Origin: Paenibacillus sp. Marseille-Q4541
Lineage (GTDB): Bacteria; Bacillota; Bacilli; Paenibacillales; Paenibacillaceae
Length of the DNA stretch: 64,000 nt
Reading direction: 5' to 3'
Assembly: GCF_018310695.1 (NCBI RefSeq)
Contig: NZ_JAGXCY010000024.1
Coordinates: forward strand, 1 to 64,000
Below, one piece after another: positions 57,742 to 64,000 of the stretch. The position numbers were made by a program, and so were the translations under genes. Numbering within the stretch: the first letter of the stretch is position 1; every line of letters starts with the position of its first letter. The notes under the pieces are model-generated. The model ran no database searches, was not told where the DNA came from, and saw nothing but the letters and a program-made list of their open reading frames with translations.

Positions 57742-58659
57742 ATGCATACCGTCTGGAAGGGAGCGATTAGCTTCGGACTCGTTCATGTCCCGGTCAAAAT
57801 GTTCTCGGCTACGGAAGATAAAGATATATCTATGCGCTACATTCATAACGTTTGCGGAAGTCCTCTCGCTTATGTTCGCAAATGTCCTTCATGTGATATC
57901 GAAGTGAAATGGGAGGAAATCACGAAAGGATATGAATATGAAAAGGGGAAATTTGTTCTTTTTGAAAAAGAGGAACTTGAGCAATTATCCGATCAGGCTA
58001 ACAAAAATATTGCCATTCTTGATTTCGTTAATTTAACCGATATTGACCCGATCTATTTCCAGAAAACATATTACTTGTCCCCCGATCAAGCGGGAGGAAA
58101 CGCATATCAGCTTCTTATGACTGCCATGCGTGACACGGGCAAGATCGGCATAGCCAAAATCTCTATTCGTTCCAAAAGCAGCCTTGCTGCGATCCGAGTA
58201 TTAGATGAATGCCTTGCGATAGAAACGATTTTTTATCCTGATGAGATTCGCCAAGTCTCCCAAGTTCCGAATCTTCCTGAGAACATTACCGTCAATGACA
58301 AAGAACTCACAATGGCAAAAATGTTAATCGATCAGTTATCTACCCCATTTGAACCAGAAAAATATACGGATGACTATAGAGTACGTTTGCTGGATGCCAT
58401 TAACCACAAAGTGGCCGGGGAAGAATTCAAAGTGGCTCCTGCTAAACCAGAAACGAGCGTTGTAGATCTTATGGCAGCTCTTCAAGCAAGTATTGAAGCA
58501 ACACAGCCGATTCCAACGGATCCGGGTAAACCACCTGCCAAGAAACGGGCTCCCCGTAAAACAGCAGCAGCGACCGGAACGGAAGATACGAATATCCCTG
58601 TCGTCACACCAAAGCCAAAGAAACGTAAAACAGCCAAAACAAAAGAAACCGGAGCTTAA
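57742..58659 (+). CDS. ku: Ku DNA end-binding protein (NHEJ)
   Basis: This is a bacterial Ku homologue of 305 residues that binds double-strand DNA ends and recruits LigD. MHTVWKGAISFGLVHVPVKMFSATEDKDISMRYIH and YFQKTYYLSPDQAGGNAYQLL are typical. The N-terminal and core beta-barrel cover about 1-240; the basic C-terminal tail (KKRAPRKT..., KPKKRKTAKTKETGA) is a DNA-binding extension. Ribosome site AAGGAGGG. It heads an NHEJ cluster with a ligase and a polymerase 1 kb downstream. In Bacillus this system repairs spore DNA. Confidence 0.95.
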   Translation: MHTVWKGAISFGLVHVPVKMFSATEDKDISMRYIHNVCGSPLAYVRKCPSCDIEVKWEEITKGYEYEKGKFVLFEKEELEQLSDQANKNIAILDFVNLTDIDPIYFQKTYYLSPDQAGGNAYQLLMTAMRDTGKIGIAKISIRSKSSLAAIRVLDECLAIETIFYPDEIRQVSQVPNLPENITVNDKELTMAKMLIDQLSTPFEPEKYTDDYRVRLLDAINHKVAGEEFKVAPAKPETSVVDLMAALQASIEATQPIPTDPGKPPAKKRAPRKTAAATGTEDTNIPVVTPKPKKRKTAKTKETGA

Positions 58660-58752
58660 GCGGGTTACAATAACTTCTCATGACTTCAAACTGCAAACCT
58701 AAAAATTATGAAAATGCGAACACTCATCTTCTTATTGACTGAAAGTGATAAT

Positions 58753-58806
58753 AACTTTATACTTACTTACACAAAGTAACCAAATATAATTTAGTAATAT
58801 AAAGTT
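58753..58806. promoter_or_regulatory. Nested inverted repeats before the VOC gene
   Basis: AACTTTATA (58753-58761) pairs with TATAAAGTT (58798-58806), and inside it TTACTT-acaca-AAGTAA (58763-58779). This resembles the operators of MarR/DUF24-type repressors such as CatR that control catechol dioxygenase genes in Bacillus; regulator not present. Confidence 0.45.
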
Positions 58807-58835
58807 GACTGTTCATTATAAGGAGGCATTTTCTT

Positions 58836-59701
58836 ATGACTTATTCTATTCACCCCAATACCAAACTTGGCGAAGTGAAACTTCGTGTAAGTAACTTGGA
58901 ACGTTCACTGCTTTTTTATGAAAACATTGTTGGACTCAAAGTGCTATCCCGCAGTAGGGAAAATTCAGTGGCTCTTACTGCAGACGGCGTCAGTCCACTT
59001 GTCATTCTGGAACGATCCCGAATGCGAAACCGATTGCTCCAAGAAGCCATGCAGGGTTATACCATTATGCCATTCTGCTGCCAGATCGTACTTCGCTAGG
59101 AATCACCTTACGCCATCTAGCTGAATCTGGAATTGAGATTGGTCAAGGCGACCACAGTGTGAGTGAAGCACTATACATCAATGATCCAGATGGACACGGA
59201 ATTGAAATTTATGCCGACCGTCCAAGAAGCACATGGAAGAAAGATGAACATAACAACTACATTATGGGAACAGACCCTGTGGATGTACAAGGCCTGCTGG
59301 AACTAGCAGATAATAAGCCTTTTACCGGATTACCGGCTGGAACAATTATCGGGCATGTTCATTTCCATATCTCTGATCTTGAAGAAGCACGTCAGTTCTA
59401 TCATCACCTACTTGGATTCGATGTTGTTCTGGATGACTCCCGTTATTTCCGAGCGCTCTTTGTATCGGCAGGAGGTTACCATCATCACATCGGACTCAAC
59501 ATATGGGCAGGTCAAGGCGCACCAAAAGTTCCATCTGATGCAGTAGGCATCGATTATTTCACCATTATCTTTGAGAATCAGGCTGTATATGAAGAAGCTT
59601 TGATAAGACTTGAGCAGAACGGGATTATGGTTCTCCGAGAAGCGAATGAAGCAAAGCTTACCGATCCATTCGGTATCCAGATTCGTATCACTCACGCCTG
59701 A
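58836..59701 (+). pseudogene. VOC catechol dioxygenase (CatE-like), frameshifted
   Basis: The first part (58836-59099) gives LGEVKLRVSNLERSLLFYENIVGLKVLSRSRENSVALTADG and reads to a false stop. In another frame the sequence continues HAGLYHYAILLPDRTSLGI (from about 59048) to AEIRITHA at 59701, including the metal-site segments HVHFHIS and GIEIYADRPRSTW. The two parts together give about 288 residues, the length of CatE (285). One base appears to be missing between about 59035 and 59050. Either a true pseudogene or a sequencing error. AAGGAGG precedes the ATG. Confidence 0.85.
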
Positions 59702-59735
59702 TTTCTCTTATTCATAACTAAAGGAGAAGCGCTGT

Positions 59736-60701
59736 ATGAAGCTTACACCCGTCATTCCCTTCGAGCCGGTTCGTACGGATTTATTCCCATCTGGTGATCC
59801 TTGGATTGCCCAGGTCAAATGGGACGGCGTTCGAATGCTCACCTATTATGATGGTGAAGAAGTACGTTTAGTGAACCGGAAGCGAAATGACCGGACGATT
59901 CAATACCCAGAACTAGGTCAGGCGGATGTGTATTCATCCGCTTCTTCTTTTATTTTGGACGGAGAACTCATCGCCTTTGCGAATGGCAAACCCTCTTTTC
60001 ACGAAATCATGAGACGCGATAGTCTTCGCAGCGAGCGCAGTATTAGACAAGGCTTACAAAGCGTCCCCGTCACCTATATGGTGTTTGATCTTTTATATTT
60101 GGACGGAGAATGGCTTACCCATCTTCCTCTCTCCGAAAGACAAACAAAGCTAAGCCAAATCATCAAGCCGCAGCCGCTTGTCCAAGTGGTACAGAACTTT
60201 CCTGATGGGAATGTGCTGTTTGAGGCAGCAAAAGCTCAGCACCTAGAAGGAGTTGTGGTGAAAGACCTGACCAGTACTTATGCCATAGACGGTAAAGATA
60301 ACCGCTGGCAAAAACGTAAAAAAAACGGGGATCTTTATGCGGTCATTGGCGGCGTTACACTCCGTGATAAAATCGTGAATTCACTACTTGTCGGATTGTA
60401 CCGGGAGGATGGTGTACTTACGTACATCGGTCATGCCGGTTCCGGCAGATTTACAGGGAAAGACTGGCGGGATCTTACGGAAAGAATTCAATCTCTCCGC
60501 ACAAATGAAATGCCATTTGACCAATTACCGGGACGCGATCAGGGGGCTATCTGGATTCGTCCAGAGATCGTCGTTCGCATCACTTTTTTGGAGTGGACTC
60601 CAGGAGGCACCATGCGTCATCCTACGATTGAAAGCTTCGCCCCCCATATTCAGCCGGGGGATTGTACCGTGTTACAGAAGGAGGGCGACTCGCATGGCTA
60701 G
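59736..60701 (+). CDS. ATP-dependent DNA ligase, LigD-type
   Basis: This is the ligase module of the NHEJ enzyme LigD as a separate 321-residue protein. The nucleotidyl lysine is K28 in QVKWDGVR; FILDGELIAF, EGVVVKDL and KRKKNGD are motifs III, IV and V. A C-terminal OB fold follows (YIGHAGSGRFT, RITFLEWTPGG). It lies between the frameshifted VOC gene and the polymerase, with the polymerase start overlapping its stop by 8 bases. Ribosome site AAAGGAGAA. Confidence 0.93.
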   Translation: MKLTPVIPFEPVRTDLFPSGDPWIAQVKWDGVRMLTYYDGEEVRLVNRKRNDRTIQYPELGQADVYSSASSFILDGELIAFANGKPSFHEIMRRDSLRSERSIRQGLQSVPVTYMVFDLLYLDGEWLTHLPLSERQTKLSQIIKPQPLVQVVQNFPDGNVLFEAAKAQHLEGVVVKDLTSTYAIDGKDNRWQKRKKNGDLYAVIGGVTLRDKIVNSLLVGLYREDGVLTYIGHAGSGRFTGKDWRDLTERIQSLRTNEMPFDQLPGRDQGAIWIRPEIVVRITFLEWTPGGTMRHPTIESFAPHIQPGDCTVLQKEGDSHG

Positions 60702-61584
60702 GACGGTAAAAGGAAGTATTCAGATTCAAGGCCATGAGCTGACCATTACGAACCCAGACAAACCGCTATGGCCAGAGGCAGGTGTCACGAAGGCGATTTA
60801 TTTGCAAAAGCTGGCCGAGCTCTCTCCTTACCTTCTCACCTATTGCAAAGACCGGCTGCTTACCACGATACGTTATCCTCACGGCGTACATGGGGAATTT
60901 TTTTATCAGAAAAATGCACCGGAGCCCTTGCCGCCCTTTGTTCGCACAGCTGTTCATGAGAAGATCAATTATGTTGTCCTGGATGGACTTCCTGAACTGC
61001 TTTGGCTCGGCAATCTAGCCGCACTGGAATTCCATCCTTCCCTTCATGCTGTTGGCAGTCATCTGCCCTGTGAGTGGATGATTGACCTTGATCCTAGTCT
61101 CAGCGAGGAACCTAGAATTATGGAAGCAGCGTATATTGTAGGTCAGGTGCTCTCTTCCCTTGGAATTGAGTCTGTCCCCAAAACATCCGGAGCCACCGGA
61201 GTGCAAATTATCGTGCCGATCCAAAAAGGAATCACATTCGAACAACTCCGAACACTCGGACTGTTTGTAGGAAGATATGTTTGTGAGAAACATCCGCAAC
61301 TCTTCACACTCGAGCGATTGAAAAAAGATCGCGGAGACAAAATTTATTTTGATTATCTACAGCATTATGGAGGAAAAACGCTTGCCGCTCCCTATACGCC
61401 AAGAGCCAGGGAACACGCTACGGTCTCCACTCCACTTCTGTGGGAGGAAGTAGCGAGAGGCGTATCTCCTAAGGATTTTACCTTACTGAACATCGGAGCG
61501 CGTCTTGCTGAAAAAGGGGATCTGATCGCTGCCCTTCCGGCCCAGCCGCTGGACACCATTCTCGCTCATCTAGCCAAATCATGA
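60694..61584 (+). CDS. LigD-type NHEJ polymerase (AEP superfamily)
   Basis: This is the polymerase/primase module of LigD as a separate 296-residue protein; it fills gaps at DNA ends. The metal aspartates are in WMIDLDPS, the segment KTSGATGVQIIVPI follows, and FDYLQHYGGKTLAAPYTPRAREHATVSTPLLWEE is the third signature. The residue that is histidine (LHV) in Mycobacterium and Pseudomonas LigD is glutamine (VQI) here. The ATG at 60694 follows AGGAGGGCG; the frame is open upstream to 60388 inside the ligase. Overlap of 8 bases with the ligase suggests coupling. Confidence 0.93.
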   Translation: MARTVKGSIQIQGHELTITNPDKPLWPEAGVTKAIYLQKLAELSPYLLTYCKDRLLTTIRYPHGVHGEFFYQKNAPEPLPPFVRTAVHEKINYVVLDGLPELLWLGNLAALEFHPSLHAVGSHLPCEWMIDLDPSLSEEPRIMEAAYIVGQVLSSLGIESVPKTSGATGVQIIVPIQKGITFEQLRTLGLFVGRYVCEKHPQLFTLERLKKDRGDKIYFDYLQHYGGKTLAAPYTPRAREHATVSTPLLWEEVARGVSPKDFTLLNIGARLAEKGDLIAALPAQPLDTILAHLAKS

Positions 61585-61622
61585 GGGTGTGAATGCACAC
61601 TCCTCTTCCAGTAGAGTACAAC

Positions 61623-61666
61623 AAAAAAAGCCCGGTGTTACTGACAAGTCAGTTACAGCCGGGCTT
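61623..61666. terminator. Bidirectional terminator between polymerase and YitT gene
   Basis: AAGCCCGG..TTACTGAC pairs with GTCAGTTAC..CCGGGCTT; on the minus strand it is followed by TTTTTTT, so it ends the YitT transcript and may also stop the NHEJ transcript. Confidence 0.88.
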
Positions 61667-61679
61667 ATATTATGCTTAA

Positions 61680-62594
61680 TCAATGGATTCCTTTTTTCTT
61701 GAAGCGTCCGCCCTTCACATCATGAATGTTACCGATCGCAAGAAAGGCTTGCGGGTCCCAGTCTTCTACGATGCTCTTCAGTTTCGCTTCCTCTAGACGT
61801 GTAATGACAACAAAAATGACTTTCTTCTCTTCTCCGCTAAAACCGCCCTCACCATCGAGGTATGTAACGCCGCGTCCCAGCCTGTCGGTAAGTGCTTCAC
61901 CGATGTCCCGGAACTTGTCGCTAATGATCCATACCGATTTGGATTGATCCATACCTTCGATCGTGATGTCGATCATCTTCATAGCAATATAGTAAGCAAT
62001 GATGGAATATAGCGCATTTGGCCATCCAAATACAAAGCCTGCCGTTGCGAAGATGAATAAGTTGATGAACAATACAACCTGCCCCACGGAGAATGGAGAT
62101 TTCTCGCTAAGAAGAATAGCAACGATTTCGGTACCGTCAAGCGATCCTCCAGAACGAATAACAAGACCAACACCAACACCAAGAATCAGACCACCAAATA
62201 CTGCTCCCAGAAGAGGTTCGTTCGGCGTCAATGCATTAACATGATGCAGCATTTGTGTGCCAATGGACATGACCACAATGCCGAAAAAGGTGGAGATTGC
62301 AAACGTTTTGCCGATTTGCTTGTAGCCAATGAAGAGAAACGGTAAGTTAAGCACCGTTAACAACACACCAAGCGGCAAGCCGGTTATTTTGGACAACATA
62401 ATGGATATACCCGTGATTCCCCCGTCAATAACTCCGTTAGGAACAAGAAAAATTTCAAGGCCAACCGCCATTAAAGCTGCTCCCACAATAATAAGAAGTG
62501 CTCTTTGCAATAGCTTCAGACTGAGCGGAGAATTACTTGCCTTCGTCTGTTTACTCGGACTTGGCATCATTTCTTTTGTTGTCATATTTGACAT
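61680..62594 (-). CDS. YitT-family membrane protein (DUF161/DUF2179)
   Basis: This is a 304-residue protein with 5-6 membrane segments (GAALMAVGLEIFLVPNGVIDGGITGISIMLS, GVLLTVLNLPFLFIGYK) and a C-terminal soluble DUF2179 domain (about 220-295; VTYLDGEGGFSGEEKKVIFVVITRLE). Found in several copies in Bacillus; function unknown. AGGGGGGG lies 4 bases before the first ATG, so ATG at 62585 is also possible. Confidence 0.88.
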   Translation of the reverse strand: MSNMTTKEMMPSPSKQTKASNSPLSLKLLQRALLIIVGAALMAVGLEIFLVPNGVIDGGITGISIMLSKITGLPLGVLLTVLNLPFLFIGYKQIGKTFAISTFFGIVVMSIGTQMLHHVNALTPNEPLLGAVFGGLILGVGVGLVIRSGGSLDGTEIVAILLSEKSPFSVGQVVLFINLFIFATAGFVFGWPNALYSIIAYYIAMKMIDITIEGMDQSKSVWIISDKFRDIGEALTDRLGRGVTYLDGEGGFSGEEKKVIFVVITRLEEAKLKSIVEDWDPQAFLAIGNIHDVKGGRFKKKGIH

Positions 62595-62751
62595 AGAACC
62601 CCCCCTTTTCTTTCAACCTTTTCGATGTCTTCTAGACATACAAGATATCCTTATTATAACATATCGTAGTAACAAAAGTTACAAATTCGTCAGCAAGAAA
62701 GAGAAAAACGATTAGAAACTCATTTTTCATCCAAAAATCCGTCGAATATGA

Positions 62752-64000
62752 TCAAAGCAGGGGAGATAGTAACCTACACACGATCTCACCGCACTTGGAA
62801 AGGTTGGAACGCTTCTCAAATTCACCTTTTGTAATCCGAATACTGCTCTGCAAGTCGAGTTCAAAATCAGCCGTCAGCCGGTCCAGCGCAGTCTTGGAAT
62901 ACATCACGGCAGTCAGTTCAAAATTACTGTAAAAACTGCGCATATCCAGGTTCGCTGATCCTACGGCTGCAAGTAAATCATCGACAATAATGACTTTGGC
63001 ATGGACAAAGCCTTTCTGGTATCGATAGAAAGTTACGCCTGCTTCGATCAGCTCTTCTAGATAAGATAGAGAAGCGAGCAATACCATCATATAATCTGCC
63101 TTGCCTGGAATCAGGACACGAACATCCACTCCGCTTCGCGCCGCTGTTTTGATTGCTGTTATGAGTGCAATATCCGGAATAAAATAAGGCGTTGTGATAT
63201 AGACCCGTGAACTTGCCATAGCAATCGCATTAAAGCACACTTCCTGTATGGGGTGTCTGTTCTCATCCGGCCCGCTTTCTATCACTTGTACCTGTTCCGT
63301 ACCTTTACAGCTGTGATCAGGGAACAAAGCCTGCTGGTGCTGCACATCAAGCGTCTGTCCGGTTACCATCTTCCAATCTTTTATAAAAGCCATCTGCAGG
63401 TAATAGACTGCATCCCCAATCATACGCATGTGAGTATCACGCCAAAATCCCATTTTGGTCGATTCCCCCTTGTACTCGTCCCCAATGTTCATTCCACCTG
63501 TATAACCGATCTTGCCATCGATTACGACAATTTTACGATGATTGCGGTAATTGACTTTTTTAAGCTTCAAGGCAAGCCATGGAGGTAAGAAAACATGAAA
63601 TTCAACCCCCGCCTCCTTCATACGCTTCATAAATGACTTCGGCAAACTTTTACTTCCGAACCCATCACAGATCACCCGTACACTTACCCCCTCCTTTACC
63701 TTTTTAATGAGGAGATCCTGAAACCGGGTACCCGAAATATCATCTCGAATAATATAAAATTCGATATGAATATGATGCTCTGCCTTTTTAATATCCTGAA
63801 ACAAGGATGTAAACAGAGGGTCCCCCTCCGCATAATAGTCCGTTTGGTTACAATCGGTGATATTACTGTGGGGAACTTCGGATAATAGATTGTACAATCG
63901 TTCGTTATTTGAAAATGATGGGTTCTGCATTCCTTCTACGGAATTCACTAGCTTCACTTTGCTGGATATCTGACTATGCATATCTTCCCATAATGTCTTT
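62752..64000 (-). CDS. cls: Cardiolipin synthase, cut by window end
   Basis: This is a phospholipase-D-type enzyme that joins two phosphatidylglycerols in the membrane. Both HKD motifs are present: HRKIVVIDGKIGYTGGMN (about 145-162) and HAKVIIVDDLLAAVGSANLDMRS (about 326-348). The visible part starts at ATG 63981 (409 residues), but codons continue open to 64000 (KTLWEDM), and the N-terminal membrane segments usual in ~480-residue Cls enzymes are absent, so the true start is outside the window. Confidence 0.93.
   Translation of the reverse strand, partial: KTLWEDMHSQISSKVKLVNSVEGMQNPSFSNNERLYNLLSEVPHSNITDCNQTDYYAEGDPLFTSLFQDIKKAEHHIHIEFYIIRDDISGTRFQDLLIKKVKEGVSVRVICDGFGSKSLPKSFMKRMKEAGVEFHVFLPPWLALKLKKVNYRNHRKIVVIDGKIGYTGGMNIGDEYKGESTKMGFWRDTHMRMIGDAVYYLQMAFIKDWKMVTGQTLDVQHQQALFPDHSCKGTEQVQVIESGPDENRHPIQEVCFNAIAMASSRVYITTPYFIPDIALITAIKTAARSGVDVRVLIPGKADYMMVLLASLSYLEELIEAGVTFYRYQKGFVHAKVIIVDDLLAAVGSANLDMRSFYSNFELTAVMYSKTALDRLTADFELDLQSSIRITKGEFEKRSNLSKCGEIVCRLLSPLL

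Noticed and set aside
60388..60693. N-terminal extension of the LigD polymerase
   Set aside because: It lies wholly inside the ligase gene in another frame; the ATG at 60694 has its own ribosome site.
1..64000. CRISPR arrays, insertion sequences, prophages, rRNA genes
   Set aside because: No regularly spaced repeats, transposase or integrase genes or rRNA sequence were seen in the window; the only phage-like items are the orphan holin-like gene and the LexA remnant.

Overview
This window looks like a chromosome segment of a spore-forming, low-to-moderate GC Firmicute, most probably Paenibacillus or a close relative. The reasons are AGGAGG ribosome sites with frequent TTG/GTG starts, an SspH-type spore protein, a CmpA-like sporulation peptide, a CIRCE element, a T-box, GlnR/TnrA-type boxes, and Bacillus-like gene neighbourhoods (mazEF-alr-ydcC; sprT-cmpA-tex; tsaE-tsaB-rimI-tsaD next to an ABC-F gene; tatA/tatC near groESL). 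The genus is an inference from context; no 16S or marker search was possible.

Layout. 0-12 kb is a nitrogen-scavenging locus. A complete urea ABC importer (urtABCDE, minus strand) diverges from a urease operon (ureABC-ureF-ureG-ureD, plus strand, no ureE). A second, stand-alone ureF and a PAS/cysteine-pair protein lie at the far end. Three exact GlnR/TnrA-type boxes sit in front of the three nitrogen units. 12-20 kb carries an XRE regulator, DegV, a five-tRNA operon (Glu-Val-Gln-Lys-Leu), a DeoR/HAD pair, a T-box-controlled tryptophanyl-tRNA synthetase, tRNA-Ser and tRNA-Asn, a FetAB-type iron exporter and a SprT-like protein. 20-30 kb has cmpA (47 codons), tex, a GH36 alpha-galactosidase, mazEF, alr, a YdcC-like lipoprotein and a GbsR-type regulator. 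30-39 kb has a glycine betaine importer with fused permease and binding domains, a holin-like protein, a nitroreductase with a ring-cleavage dioxygenase, and a GH2 glycosidase divergent from an ArsR-type regulator. 39-46 kb has a YxeA-like protein, a broken LexA/S24 gene, and a PucR-linked NCS1 permease/DUF917/hydantoinase-like operon. 46-64 kb is mostly housekeeping: groESL, tatC, tatA, moaB, moaC, 5-formyl-THF cyclo-ligase, ABC-F, the t6A genes, a spore protein, an NHEJ set (Ku, ligase, polymerase) interrupted by a frameshifted VOC dioxygenase, a YitT protein and a cardiolipin synthase cut by the window end.

How the parts work together. Under nitrogen limitation the Urt importer would bring in urea, urease would hydrolyse it, and UreD/UreF/UreG would load nickel. 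The histidine-rich tail of UreG may stand in for the missing UreE. Osmotic stress (Opu/GbsR), quinone or aromatic stress (dioxygenase/nitroreductase and the VOC gene), protein folding (CIRCE-groESL) and spore DNA repair (Ku/LigD) are each represented by a self-contained unit with recognisable operators or terminators.

Most important observations. (1) Codons 82-92 of ureC contain a poly-T run plus the 24-nt Illumina P7 flow-cell oligo; the published sequence here is an artefact, not biology. (2) A cluster of DnaA boxes fills the intergenic region between the ABC-F gene and tsaD. (3) A second ureF has its own GlnR/TnrA box and terminator. No CRISPR array, prophage, insertion sequence or clearly novel defence system was found.
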